A DNA stretch of 43,836 nucleotides from Flavobacteriales bacterium (GTDB taxonomy: Bacteria > Bacteroidota > Bacteroidia > Flavobacteriales_D > Sanyastnellaceae), in assembly GCA_947448135.1 (NCBI GenBank), contig CANFLZ010000017.1, positions 1-43,836 on the forward strand, written 5' to 3'. Positions 1 through 7,839 of this stretch are shown piece after piece (position 1 is the stretch's first letter; each line of letters begins with the position of its first letter). Both the position numbers and the translations under genes were made by a program. The notes below the pieces were generated by a model. It searched no databases and was not told the origin of the DNA. It was given only the letters and a program-made list of their open reading frames with translations.

Positions 1-147
1 ATCAATGTTCCTGAGTTGATACCAGAAACTGAAATAGAAAAAGTGCGATTTGACGGCGCATTGAGAAGAAGACAATTGCGATTGATTTTGGCTGGTAAAA
101 TGAAGCCTGAAGACGCAACAGAACTCAAAGCTCTATTTGAACATTAA
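1..147 (+). CDS. C-terminal fragment of an unrecognised protein
   Basis: Frame 1 is open from the first base of the window to a TAA at 145-147 and gives 48 residues, so this is the 3' end of a gene that starts outside. The tail is charged and probably helical (it contains RRRQLRLILAG and ends in KALFEH). I do not recognise the family. The stop overlaps the end of the convergent glycosyltransferase gene by four bases. The clean open frame running into a close convergent neighbour supports real coding, but the fragment is too short for a functional call. Confidence 0.55.
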   Translation: MNVPELIPETEIEKVRFDGALRRRQLRLILAGKMKPEDATELKALFEH

Positions 148-1109
148 AGCAAAATTGCATTCACTGCTCTTTGCAATTCATCCAAATCGATGTGATGAAT
201 GCATCTATCGTTTTCTCCGTGCTTGCATTTATTGCCAAGTTTAGAACATGGCCTTTCTCCTCTATTTTTAGGGAGTATCATGACGCTATTCTCAGCAGGT
301 TTCCAAGGAGACATCCCCAGATTGGGACGCGTGCAGCCCCAAATTGAAACAATTGGTTTAGAAAATGCCGATGCAATATGCATCAGACCAGTATCGCCGC
401 ACACCACCAATTTGGCTTGTTTCAAAAGCGATGCACTTTGAGCCAAATTCCATTTGCCCACCTCGTTAAATACATCAAGGCTTTCAGCGATTTGCGCAGC
501 TACTTCAATATCTTCTTTGCCTCCAAGCAAAACTTTTTTCCCAGGAATTCTGGACAAGATTTCCTTCCAATGAACCACGTCCGGTTTCTTTCCAAAGTAA
601 GTAGCCCCAATCGGAATTGCCGTGTAATCGCCCCATGGATTAGGCAATTGATCAGATTCAGAAATATAAAATTCCAAACCTTTTCCATCATCCTTCAAAC
701 CCAAAACTTTTAGCGTTGCGATGTAACGCTCTACGATATGAGGAATCGAACCTTGTATTCCAAATTGAATCCACAATAGCTTCGCAAAATTTCGCTTGTC
801 CACTGAAAAAGACAGCGTCTTTAAACGCTTTTTAATGATTCGAGAACGAACGTTGTTCTGCAAGTCAATGATATAATCATATTCTTCGAGAAGTAACTCA
901 GGGATTATTTCTTGAATCGTTTTTTCAAAAGTGAATATTTTGGAAATACGAGGATTGTTTTGGACAACACCCCGAAATTTCGATTTAACCACAAAATGAA
1001 TTTCAGCACCACCTTCCATTTGTTCTTGCAGAATGCGCAGAACAGGAGATGTCAGGACAATATCTCCAATGGATGAAAATCGTAAAACTAAAATCTTGGC
1101 CTGAATCAC
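144..1109 (-). CDS. Glycosyltransferase family 9 (heptosyltransferase-like)
   Basis: This 321-residue protein resembles ADP-heptose:LPS heptosyltransferases (GT9), which add sugars to the lipopolysaccharide core on the inner face of the inner membrane. The N-terminal Rossmann half starts with a KILVLRFSSIGD segment (residues 5-16). The C-terminal half carries the family donor-binding signature CGDTGLMH (residues 237-244), followed by the SIWG strand. Three cysteines near the C-terminus (about 288, 295 and 303) match the Cys-rich tail common in this family. It lies 7 bases downstream of the lipoprotein gene and is probably co-transcribed with it. The family call is firm; the exact sugar donor and acceptor cannot be read from sequence. 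Confidence 0.9.
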   Translation of the reverse strand: MIQAKILVLRFSSIGDIVLTSPVLRILQEQMEGGAEIHFVVKSKFRGVVQNNPRISKIFTFEKTIQEIIPELLLEEYDYIIDLQNNVRSRIIKKRLKTLSFSVDKRNFAKLLWIQFGIQGSIPHIVERYIATLKVLGLKDDGKGLEFYISESDQLPNPWGDYTAIPIGATYFGKKPDVVHWKEILSRIPGKKVLLGGKEDIEVAAQIAESLDVFNEVGKWNLAQSASLLKQAKLVVCGDTGLMHIASAFSKPIVSIWGCTRPNLGMSPWKPAENSVMILPKNRGERPCSKLGNKCKHGENDRCIHHIDLDELQRAVNAILL

Positions 1110-1116
1110 GTTTCAA

Positions 1117-1536
1117 TTATTGGGCTTCGTACTTCTCAACAATTCGACCTGGCTGCTCATCCCACATTTCCTTATTGGTCAATCGTGTTAAATTCAAAGT
1201 ATCCTTTTCATAGTACACCCCACCTCCATTTACATTGATCATTTTCAAAGTGACAATCACATTGTTATCGGAACTTATTTCCCAAGTTCCTTCAATGGGC
1301 TGGTTGGCTCTAATCAATCTTTCTAAAGTTTTGTCTTCTTTAAATTTCCACATGTAATCATACCCTCCAAGAAGTGAATCCAATTGATCTTGCCCATTCA
1401 CCGTATAACCCACCAATTTCCAATTTCCAATGACGCGATTTTTGACAGAGCGAAAAGAAATAAAAGGACCATTCTCATACTTATGACAAGCCATCACTGT
1501 CATAAAAATCACAATAAAGAAGGTTAGTTTTCTCAT
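1117..1536 (-). CDS. Small lipoprotein, lipocalin-like
   Basis: The 139-residue product has a short basic N-terminus, a hydrophobic stretch and a lipobox-like TVMAC ending at Cys17, so it is probably a lipid-anchored envelope protein. The mature part has a GNWKLVGYTVNG segment and a later MWKFKEDKTL strand, which resemble the small lipocalin-like (calycin) domains found in many Bacteroidota lipoproteins; that similarity is an impression from pattern, not an alignment. It is the first gene of a two-gene minus-strand unit with the GT9 gene. A near-consensus -7 element (TATATTTA, one mismatch) lies at 1557-1564, 20 bases before the start. No specific function can be assigned. Confidence 0.75.
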   Translation of the reverse strand: MRKLTFFIVIFMTVMACHKYENGPFISFRSVKNRVIGNWKLVGYTVNGQDQLDSLLGGYDYMWKFKEDKTLERLIRANQPIEGTWEISSDNNVIVTLKMINVNGGGVYYEKDTLNLTRLTNKEMWDEQPGRIVEKYEAQ

Positions 1537-1599
1537 GATTCATTGATTTGTTAGGGTAAATATATCGCTTCACCTGAGGCAAAAGAGGGTATCAGGATA

Positions 1600-1607
1600 T
1601 AAGTTTG
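1600..1607 (+). promoter_or_regulatory. Bacteroidota -7 promoter element (TAAGTTTG) for tatD-like gene
   Basis: Exact match to the Bacteroidota -7 consensus TAnnTTTG, ending 18 bases before the ATG at 1626. It rules out the in-frame TTG at 1605, which lies inside the element. No convincing -33 TTTG is seen. Confidence 0.6.
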
Positions 1608-1625
1608 CACAAAAGATTTTTAATT

Positions 1626-2393
1626 ATGTGGGTAGACACACATTCACACTTGTACCAAGAAGTTTTTCAAAGTGATTGGGAAGAAGTTTTAATCAGATTG
1701 AAGGCGTCCAAAGTAGACCAAGTCTTCTTACCCAACATTGACCTGGATTCGATTCCAGCCATGATGAGATTGACCGAAGAAAATCCTGAATTGTTTTTCC
1801 CAATGATGGGTTTACATCCGTGCGATGTCAAAGAAGATTTCGAAAATGTTTTGGAAAAAATGGAGCGTCTTTTTTCTCTTCACAAGTTTTATGGCGTAGG
1901 AGAAACAGGCATTGATTTATTTTGGGACAAGTCGACTTTGGACATTCAAATCAAATCCTTGGAAATTCAAATCAACTGGGCAAAGAAATTCAATTTACCG
2001 ATCATTTTGCATGCACGAGATTCTTTCAATGAAATATTGACAGTGATTGAGAAGCACCACGATGCGCAATTGCGAGGGATTTTTCATTGCTTCACAGGAA
2101 GCGAACAAATAGCCCAAAGGATACTAAAATTGGACTCATTCATGTTGGGAATTGGCGGAGTAGTCAGTTATCCAAAAGCACACATCAAAGAAACGTTGAA
2201 AAAAATTCCATTATCTCACGTTGTATTGGAAACCGATTCTCCATTTTTACCACCCACCCCATATCGAGGAAAAAGAAATGAAAGCAGCTATATCCCCATT
2301 ATAGGTGAGCACCTTGTTGATGCATACGGTGGCACTTTATCAGACATTGCTCAAGTCACAACTTCCAACGCAAAGCGTATATTTGGAATATGA
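1626..2393 (+). CDS. TatD family metal-dependent hydrolase
   Basis: A 255-residue TatD-type TIM-barrel hydrolase, probably a cytoplasmic divalent-metal 3'-5' DNase as described for the family. Metal-ligand motifs are visible in order: THSH near the N-terminus, GETGID in the middle, ILHARDS, FHCFTG, and ETDSPFL near the C-terminus. I start it at ATG 1626 (MWVDTHSHLYQ) rather than the in-frame TTG at 1605, because the TTG sits inside a promoter element and TatD proteins usually begin just before the HxH motif. Its stop overlaps the start of ansA, suggesting translational coupling. Length is normal for the family. Confidence 0.93.
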   Translation: MWVDTHSHLYQEVFQSDWEEVLIRLKASKVDQVFLPNIDLDSIPAMMRLTEENPELFFPMMGLHPCDVKEDFENVLEKMERLFSLHKFYGVGETGIDLFWDKSTLDIQIKSLEIQINWAKKFNLPIILHARDSFNEILTVIEKHHDAQLRGIFHCFTGSEQIAQRILKLDSFMLGIGGVVSYPKAHIKETLKKIPLSHVVLETDSPFLPPTPYRGKRNESSYIPIIGEHLVDAYGGTLSDIAQVTTSNAKRIFGI

Positions 2394-3421
2394 TGGACAA
2401 GCAGCAAAAAATACTGATCATATATTCCGGCGGAACCATTGGCATGACTGAGTCATCGCCAGGTGGACCATTGGTTCCCTTTGATTTTTTCAATATTGTC
2501 GATCATCTTCCTGAACTGAAAAGATTTGATTTAAAAATAGACATCGCACCATTTCAAAATCCCATCGACAGCAGTGATGTTGATCCTTTGGTATGGAAGA
2601 AAATTGCTGAATTGATCATCGAACATTACGATGATTACCATGGCTTTGTATTGCTGCATGGCACGGATACCATGGCTTACACGGCATCTGCATTGAGCTT
2701 TATGTTGCGTGGAATTCAAAAACCAGTCATTTTAACGGGTGCACAATTGCCCATTGGAAAAATCAGAACGGACGGCAAAGAGAACCTTATTACGGCAATA
2801 GAAATTGCCGCCGCACAAGAAAACAATGCACCTGTGGTTAGAGAAGTAGCAGTCTGTTTTGGTGCTCATTTGTACCGCGGCAACCGTGTAAGCAAGGTAA
2901 GTGCTGAAGGATTTGAGGCATTCAAAAGTCCCAACTACTATTCCTTGGCTGATATCGGACTGCACATTCATTTCAAAAATCAACTTTTGCTTCGCCCTAC
3001 CCAACCTTTTACACCTCATCTCGAAATGAGTGATAACGTTGGATTGATTAAAATTTTTCCTGGAATTTCTCAAAAAGTATTTCAATCCTTCGTCAATGGT
3101 GGACCTTGGGATGGCTTGATTATCGAAACATATGGCAGTGGAAATATTCCGCAAAAAAAATGGATGCAAGAAGAGTTACAAAAGTTGATTGATCAAGGAA
3201 CGTTGATTGTCAATGTTTCTCAATGCACACAAGGACATATCGATCAGCATCTATATCACAATGCCCAGGCTTTAGAAAAAATGGGGGTAATCGGCGGTAA
3301 GGATATGACAACGGAAGCCGCGATCACCAAACTAATGTTGGTTTTATCTCAAAACCAATCGATGGAAGACCGCAAAAAAAACATGTCCATTTGCATGGCA
3401 GGAGAATTCTCCCAAGAATAA
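2390..3421 (+). CDS. ansA: Type I L-asparaginase
   Basis: A 343-residue asparaginase (L-asparagine to L-aspartate plus ammonia), similar in length to the cytoplasmic type I enzymes. The first catalytic threonine is in SGGTIGMT (Thr16) and the second motif HGTDTM is at residues 90-95 (Thr92-Asp93), both as the family requires. There is no signal peptide, which favours a cytoplasmic type I enzyme over a periplasmic type II one. The start overlaps the tatD-like stop; ATG 2390 and ATG 2393 are both possible. The closing DRKKNMSICMAGEFS tail is also typical of the type I group. Confidence 0.95.
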   Translation: MMDKQQKILIIYSGGTIGMTESSPGGPLVPFDFFNIVDHLPELKRFDLKIDIAPFQNPIDSSDVDPLVWKKIAELIIEHYDDYHGFVLLHGTDTMAYTASALSFMLRGIQKPVILTGAQLPIGKIRTDGKENLITAIEIAAAQENNAPVVREVAVCFGAHLYRGNRVSKVSAEGFEAFKSPNYYSLADIGLHIHFKNQLLLRPTQPFTPHLEMSDNVGLIKIFPGISQKVFQSFVNGGPWDGLIIETYGSGNIPQKKWMQEELQKLIDQGTLIVNVSQCTQGHIDQHLYHNAQALEKMGVIGGKDMTTEAAITKLMLVLSQNQSMEDRKKNMSICMAGEFSQE

Positions 3422-3425
3422 TCGC

Positions 3426-3433
3426 TAACTTCG
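3426..3433 (+). promoter_or_regulatory. Bacteroidota -7 promoter element (TAACTTCG), 4 bases before ATG
   Basis: TAnnTTYG element ending at 3433, with the ATG of the phosphatase gene at 3438. The four-base gap would put the transcription start at or next to the start codon, implying a leaderless or nearly leaderless transcript. Confidence 0.5.
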
Positions 3434-3437
3434 TCAC

Positions 3438-4187
3438 ATGTCTTTTTTCGCAAAACTATTCACCAAAACCGAAAAACAAATTGAGCCCATTGATATGTCC
3501 TTGGTTCAAATGGACATGCATTCTCATTTGATTCCTGGCATCGATGATGGTGCTCCTGATGTAGATACGAGTATTCAGCTGATTGAGAAATTAATGGAAT
3601 TCGGATATACCAAAATAGTCACTACTCCGCACATCTACAAAGAGATTTATCCCAACACAAAAGAGATCATTCTGCAAGGAAAAGAAATTGTCTTGGCAGA
3701 ATTAAAAAAGAGAAATATCAACGTTCAATTTGATGCCGCCGCTGAATATTTCTGTGATGAGCATTTTATGGATTTGTTGGAGAAAAAAGAAATATTAACC
3801 TTCAACGGCAATCATTTGTTGTTTGAATTGTCTTTTGATTCTGAGCCATACTATTTCAAAGAGGCCACTTTTCAAATGCAACTCAACGGATATCAGCCTG
3901 TCTTGGCTCATCCAGAGCGATATGTATATTGGCATGAGCGATTTTCGAATTATGAAAATGCGGCTGAAAAGGATGTATTTCTTCAAATCAACATCAATAG
4001 TCTGACAGGGCAATACGGGCCTGGAGTTAAGAAAATGGCGGAAAAACTAATAGATGCTGAATTAGTCAGTTACCTCGGCACCGACACACACCACATGGGG
4101 CATGTCAATCTTTGGGAAACAGCCAGAAGAAACCCGCATCTCAGAAAATTAGTTGAGTCAGGACAATTACTCAACGCCTCCTTTTAA
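3438..4187 (+). CDS. CpsB/CapC-type PHP-domain tyrosine phosphatase
   Basis: A 249-residue PHP-family protein resembling the manganese-dependent tyrosine-protein phosphatases CpsB/YwqE, which dephosphorylate the tyrosine kinases that regulate capsule or exopolysaccharide export. The N-terminal metal motif is MDMHSHLIPGIDDGAPD (His28 and His30), followed by TTPHI, AAEYF, LAHPERY and a C-terminal GTDTHH, all expected metal-site segments. No exopolysaccharide kinase gene is adjacent; the surface-sugar cluster in this window lies about 22 kb away. The promoter element just upstream suggests its own transcription start. Histidinol-phosphatase activity is an alternative within the PHP superfamily, but the motif spacing favours CpsB. 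Confidence 0.88.
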   Translation: MSFFAKLFTKTEKQIEPIDMSLVQMDMHSHLIPGIDDGAPDVDTSIQLIEKLMEFGYTKIVTTPHIYKEIYPNTKEIILQGKEIVLAELKKRNINVQFDAAAEYFCDEHFMDLLEKKEILTFNGNHLLFELSFDSEPYYFKEATFQMQLNGYQPVLAHPERYVYWHERFSNYENAAEKDVFLQININSLTGQYGPGVKKMAEKLIDAELVSYLGTDTHHMGHVNLWETARRNPHLRKLVESGQLLNASF

Positions 4188-4219
4188 TTCAATTTTATAT
4201 TTCTTCATCAATCACAAAC

Positions 4220-4227
4220 TATCTTCG
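4220..4227 (+). promoter_or_regulatory. Bacteroidota -7 promoter element (TATCTTCG) before ferredoxin
   Basis: TAnnTTYG element ending at 4227, 4 bases before the ATG at 4232 and 16 bases before a second in-frame ATG at 4244. It fits either a leaderless start at 4232 or a short leader to 4244. Confidence 0.5.
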
Positions 4228-4231
4228 CAGC

Positions 4232-4561
4232 ATGGAAGAAAATATGGTAAAAATCACCGTCATTGATCGCCAAGGACAAGAACACGAATTGGATGCACCG
4301 ACTGACATGAACATGAACATGATGGAACTTTGCAAAAGCTACGACTTGCCTGTAGAAGGAACATGCGGCGGTATGGCCATGTGCGCAAGTTGCCACATGT
4401 ACATAGTTTCCGACCATGATTTGGGAGAAAGAAATGATGATGAAGAAGCCATGCTTGACCAAGCCTTCTTCGTTAAATCAAACAGCCGCTTGGGCTGTCA
4501 ATTGCACATTGCAGAAAATTTTAATGGACTTAAAGTACAATTGGCTGAAGTAGGCGCTTAA
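4232..4561 (+). CDS. Adrenodoxin-type 2Fe-2S ferredoxin
   Basis: A 109-residue soluble electron carrier. Cluster ligands are Cys45, Cys51, Cys54 and Cys89 in the C-x5-C-x2-C-x(n)-C pattern of adrenodoxin/Fdx-type ferredoxins (TCGGMAMCASC, then LGCQ). Such proteins usually serve iron-sulfur cluster assembly or cytochrome P450/hydroxylase systems; no reductase or isc/suf gene is adjacent, so the partner is unknown. An alternative start at 4244 (MVKITVIDRQ) would drop four residues. The TAA overlaps the end of the convergent HsdR-N-like gene by four bases. Confidence 0.92.
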   Translation: MEENMVKITVIDRQGQEHELDAPTDMNMNMMELCKSYDLPVEGTCGGMAMCASCHMYIVSDHDLGERNDDEEAMLDQAFFVKSNSRLGCQLHIAENFNGLKVQLAEVGA

Positions 4562-4986
4562 GCATCTTCAGCCAAAGGCCATTCTTGTAAAATATGCTCT
4601 CCTTTCAAAAAAAGGTGGGAATTTCCATTTGTTATTCCTACCCAATCTGCGTGCAACGCTTGGTGATATTTATTGACCTGATGCACCACCTCCTCCGATA
4701 AATTAACCATGGGCGATTTACATTCAATGATGCCTTTCACACTGCCATCTTTGTTGTAAATAACAACATCGGCTCTAACCTTTCCGATTGGAAGATCTAT
4801 CGTCACTTCAGACCCAATGGACATTACAGAGAATTTGCAAGCCTCAACTAAATGAACCAACACATGTTGTCTCACCCATTCCTCGGGTGTTAAAACCAAC
4901 CACTTTTTTCGAACCAAACAAAAAATCTCCAAGCGATTCTCATTTTCTCGATATTTAAAACTATATTGTGGTAGGTTTAATTGCAT
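4558..4986 (-). CDS. Stand-alone HsdR-N-like nuclease-domain protein
   Basis: A 142-residue protein resembling the N-terminal nuclease domain of type I restriction HsdR subunits. Visible PD-(D/E)xK elements are Asp73 (KVRADVVIY), then Glu88-x-Lys90 in IIECK, followed by a Q-x3-Y motif (Gln103 to Tyr107) typical of RecB/HsdR-type nucleases. There is no helicase domain and no hsdM or hsdS nearby, so this is not a restriction system. I start it at ATG 4986 (MQLNLPQYSF) because a TAATTTTG -7 element ends 6 bases upstream; an in-frame start at 5013 would precede that element. It is divergent from the AMP nucleosidase gene, with holA next. Role unknown; DNA repair or replication is a guess from context. 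Confidence 0.8.
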   Translation of the reverse strand: MQLNLPQYSFKYRENENRLEIFCLVRKKWLVLTPEEWVRQHVLVHLVEACKFSVMSIGSEVTIDLPIGKVRADVVIYNKDGSVKGIIECKSPMVNLSEEVVHQVNKYHQALHADWVGITNGNSHLFLKGEHILQEWPLAEDA

Positions 4987-4992
4987 ACCCAA

Positions 4993-5000
4993 CAAAATTA
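4993..5000 (-). promoter_or_regulatory. Bacteroidota -7 promoter element (TAATTTTG, minus strand)
   Basis: On the minus strand TAATTTTG matches TAnnTTTG exactly and ends 6 bases before the ATG at 4986. It lies inside the short divergent space between the nuclease-domain gene and the AMP nucleosidase gene. Confidence 0.5.
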
Positions 5001-5015
5001 CACAAAGACACAATC

Positions 5016-5789
5016 ATGGAAACAAAAGAAGAAATAGTGAAGAATTGGTTGCCCCGCTACACGGGAACAGCCTTAGAAGATTTTGGCCAGTACATTTTGT
5101 TAACCAACTTTGATCATTACCTCCAAAAATTCGCCGAGTGGCACAATGTGCCGATCATCGGAAATGATCGAAGCATGCCCACTGCAACTGCCCATGGCAT
5201 TACCATGATCAACTTCTCTATGGGAAGTGCCAACGCTGCCACCATCATGGATTTGCTCACAGCCATTCAACCCAAAGCTGTTTTGTTTTTGGGGAAATGC
5301 GGCGGCTTAAAAAAGAAAAATAAAATCGGCGATTTCATTCTGCCGCTGGCTGGAATTAGAGGAGAAGGAACAAGCAACGACTATTTCCCTCCCGAAGTGC
5401 CTGCGATGCCATCCTTTAATCTACAAAGAGCGGTTTCTTCTATGATTCGCGACAAAAATTTGGATTATTGGTCTGGAACAGTTTACACAACCAATCGCAG
5501 GGTTTGGGAACATGACGAGCCCTTCAAAGAATATCTGAGAAAGATTAGAGCGATGGCCATTGACATGGAAACAGCAACATTATTTTCCGTTGGATTTGCC
5601 AATAAAATTCCAATTGGCGCTTTGCTATTGGTTTCTGATCAACCCATGACTCCACAAGGTGTAAAAACTTCTGAAAGTGATCAAAAAGTTACCACTAACT
5701 TTGTCGACCTTCATATCCAAATTGGAATTGAAGCACTTCAAGAAATAATTAATGAGGGGCAATCCGTCAAGCATTTAAAATGGGATTAA
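5016..5789 (+). CDS. amn: AMP nucleosidase
   Basis: A 257-residue phosphorylase-type nucleosidase; the short Bacteroidota AMP nucleosidases of this length split AMP into adenine and ribose 5-phosphate. Family features include the strand-loop VLFLGKCGGL, the IRGEGTSNDYFPPEVPA substrate segment, and the catalytic/ribose-binding MAIDMETATLF. I chose ATG 5016 (METKEEIVKNWLP): the longer in-frame extension to 4968 would overlap the divergent gene and its promoter. The gene overlaps holA by ten bases. A related purine or MTA/SAH nucleosidase is the main alternative, but length and the GEGTSNDYFPPEVPA block favour AMP nucleosidase. The symbol follows the enzyme name; the family differs from the long E. 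coli Amn. Confidence 0.85.
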   Translation: METKEEIVKNWLPRYTGTALEDFGQYILLTNFDHYLQKFAEWHNVPIIGNDRSMPTATAHGITMINFSMGSANAATIMDLLTAIQPKAVLFLGKCGGLKKKNKIGDFILPLAGIRGEGTSNDYFPPEVPAMPSFNLQRAVSSMIRDKNLDYWSGTVYTTNRRVWEHDEPFKEYLRKIRAMAIDMETATLFSVGFANKIPIGALLLVSDQPMTPQGVKTSESDQKVTTNFVDLHIQIGIEALQEIINEGQSVKHLKWD

Positions 5790-6793
5790 CGCATACACAA
5801 ATCATTAGAGACATTCAACTTAAGAAATATGACCCCATCTATTTTTTAAGTGGAGAAGAACCTTTCTTCATCGACCAAATCGCCAACTCCATCGAGAACG
5901 ATATTTTGGACGAGTCCGAAAAAGGCTTTGGATTGACCATCGCCTATGGAAGAGATTCAGAGTTAAAGAATATTCTCAACATGGCCAAAGGTTTCCCCAT
6001 GATGGGTACTCATCAGGTGATTATCGTTCGAGAAGCGCAAGATTTGAAAGAATGGAAAAAATCAGATCTGCTCAAATCCTTAGAGGCATACATCGCGAGT
6101 CCAACGCCCAGCACGATTTTGTGTTTTGCTTTCAAGGGCAAATTGGACGGACGTTTGGGAATCAGTAAAATCATTGATAAAAAAACCAAGTCTTTTATCT
6201 CCACTAAAATCAAAGACAACCAAGTGGAGAGTTTCATACAAGAGACGGTGCTTGCAAAAGGTTACACCATCCAAAGAAACATCTGCCATCTGCTTGCAGA
6301 ATACCTAGGAAACGACCTTTCTAAAATTCACAATGAGGTCAACAAACTTGCGATTATTCTTCCCAAAGGAACTGAAATCTCCGGTCAGATCGTTCAGGAT
6401 TATATTGGAATTTCAAAGGATTACAACGGGTTTGAATTGCAAAAAGCTTTATTGGAAAAAAATGTTGTTCAGGCCAATCGAATTGTCGAGTATTTCATTC
6501 GCAATCCCAAAAACAACCCCATTCCACAGTTGATTGGATTGTTATTTTCAAGTTTCAATCGTTTCAATATTTACGTCAGTGCGGAGAACAAAACTTACGC
6601 AGTGCAACAATTGAGATTGACTGAATACACATCGACAGATTACAAGTTGGCAGCCAAAAATTTTACACCCGCCAAAATGGATCGAATCATTGGCTATTTG
6701 CACGATGCCGATAAAAAATCGAAAGGGATTGGAAGAGGTCAAATGACCGATGGTGAAATTCTCTTGGAGTTGATTTTTAAAATCATGCATTAG
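5780..6793 (+). CDS. holA: DNA polymerase III subunit delta
   Basis: A 337-residue clamp-loader delta subunit, which opens the beta sliding clamp during replication. The N-terminus has the characteristic YFLSGEEPFFIDQIANSIE pattern (delta N-terminal AAA+-like domain without a functional Walker A). The middle has LAEYLGNDLSKIHNEVNKLAI (residues about 175-195), typical of delta domain II, and the C-terminus closes with the helical collar ending in GEILLELIFKIMH. It overlaps the AMP nucleosidase gene by ten bases, so the two are likely translated from one mRNA. Length matches the family. Confidence 0.93.
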   Translation: MGLTHTQIIRDIQLKKYDPIYFLSGEEPFFIDQIANSIENDILDESEKGFGLTIAYGRDSELKNILNMAKGFPMMGTHQVIIVREAQDLKEWKKSDLLKSLEAYIASPTPSTILCFAFKGKLDGRLGISKIIDKKTKSFISTKIKDNQVESFIQETVLAKGYTIQRNICHLLAEYLGNDLSKIHNEVNKLAIILPKGTEISGQIVQDYIGISKDYNGFELQKALLEKNVVQANRIVEYFIRNPKNNPIPQLIGLLFSSFNRFNIYVSAENKTYAVQQLRLTEYTSTDYKLAAKNFTPAKMDRIIGYLHDADKKSKGIGRGQMTDGEILLELIFKIMH

Positions 6794-6801
6794 TTCCTTC
6801 C

Positions 6802-6809
6802 TACATTTG
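6802..6809 (+). promoter_or_regulatory. Bacteroidota -7 promoter element (TACATTTG), 6 bases before hemE ATG
   Basis: Exact TAnnTTTG match ending 6 bases before ATG 6816. It shows that the in-frame TTG at 6807, inside the element, is not the start, and suggests a leaderless hemE transcript. Confidence 0.55.
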
Positions 6810-6815
6810 CGCCTT

Positions 6816-7835
6816 ATGTTAGAAAACGATTTAATCATCCGAGCGGCCAAAGGCGAAAAAACTTCAAGAGTTCCCGTTTGGGTCATGCGTCAAGCTGGCC
6901 GAGTTTTACCACAATACAGAGCCACTAGAGCGCGAGCAGGCAGCTTCATCAATTTGGTGACCAATCCAGAGATGGCGGCAGAAGTAACCATTCAACCAGT
7001 TGACCATTTCGGTGTGGATGCGGCCATTATTTTCAGTGATATTTTGGTGATTCCCGAAGCCATGGGATTGCCATACACAATGGACGAAGGCAAAGGGCCA
7101 TTTTTTCCAAAAGTAATTGAGCATTTGGATGACGTAAAAGCACTGCAAACAGAAGGCATTGCCAATCATCTTCATTATGTGAAAGAAGCTTTGGAAATAA
7201 CGTTGGATCAATTGCAAAATAGAGTTCCATTGATTGGCTTTGCTGGTGCTCCTTGGACGATTTTCTGTTACATGATAGAAGGAAAAGGAAGCAAAGAATT
7301 TAGTAAAGCCAGAAGAGTATTGGTGAGCCAACCTGAACTGGCACAGGCATTGTTAGAAAAGATCACCATGGCAACCATCGAATACGCACAAATGCAAATC
7401 AATACTGGAATTCATTTATTCCAATTGTTTGATTCTTGGGCAGGCGTTCTCAATGCCGATTTGTATGCACGCTGCATCATGCCGCATGTAGAAAAGATCT
7501 TGAGCCATATTCAACCACAAATTCCTACTACTTTTTTTGCCAAGGGAGCACATTTCGCTTTACCGCAAATGCAGACCATATCAGCCAATGTCATTGGATT
7601 GGATTGGTCCATAAATCCCAAAATGGCCCGAGAAATATTACCCAACAAAACTTTACAAGGAAATTTAGATCCCGCAGTTTTGTATGGAACCGATGCCGAA
7701 ATCATTAAATCCACTCATGAGATGATGGATAAATTCGGAAATGCTCCCTATATTGGCAACTTAGGACACGGTGTATATCCAGACATCGATCCCAACAAAT
7801 TGAAACTTTATATTGAAACGATACAAAACCGTTAA
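6816..7835 (+). CDS. hemE: Uroporphyrinogen decarboxylase
   Basis: A 339-residue cytoplasmic enzyme that decarboxylates the four acetate side chains of uroporphyrinogen III to give coproporphyrinogen III in haem biosynthesis. The signature PVWVMRQAGR is near residues 18-27. Further family blocks are IIFSDILVIPEAMG, GFAGAPWTIFCYMIEG, FDSWAG and a C-terminal NLGHGVYPD. Start ATG 6816 is set by the promoter element immediately upstream. It is followed within five bases by the start of an OmpA-type gene, though that proximity need not mean a functional link. No other hem genes are in the window. Confidence 0.97.
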   Translation: MLENDLIIRAAKGEKTSRVPVWVMRQAGRVLPQYRATRARAGSFINLVTNPEMAAEVTIQPVDHFGVDAAIIFSDILVIPEAMGLPYTMDEGKGPFFPKVIEHLDDVKALQTEGIANHLHYVKEALEITLDQLQNRVPLIGFAGAPWTIFCYMIEGKGSKEFSKARRVLVSQPELAQALLEKITMATIEYAQMQINTGIHLFQLFDSWAGVLNADLYARCIMPHVEKILSHIQPQIPTTFFAKGAHFALPQMQTISANVIGLDWSINPKMAREILPNKTLQGNLDPAVLYGTDAEIIKSTHEMMDKFGNAPYIGNLGHGVYPDIDPNKLKLYIETIQNR

Positions 7836-7839
7836 TACC

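Noticed and set aside
1605-1625. TTG start at 1605 for the tatD-like gene
   Set aside because: It lies inside the TAAGTTTG promoter element and would add seven residues before a normal ATG start.
1537-1625. tRNA or small RNA gene in short intergenic gaps (also 13081-13173, 21793-21875, 27058-27125)
   Set aside because: No cloverleaf-like pairing, CCA end or strong structured element was visible; the gaps hold at most promoter elements.
4558-4986. Type I restriction-modification system
   Set aside because: Only the small nuclease-like domain is present; there is no helicase region, hsdM or hsdS in the window.
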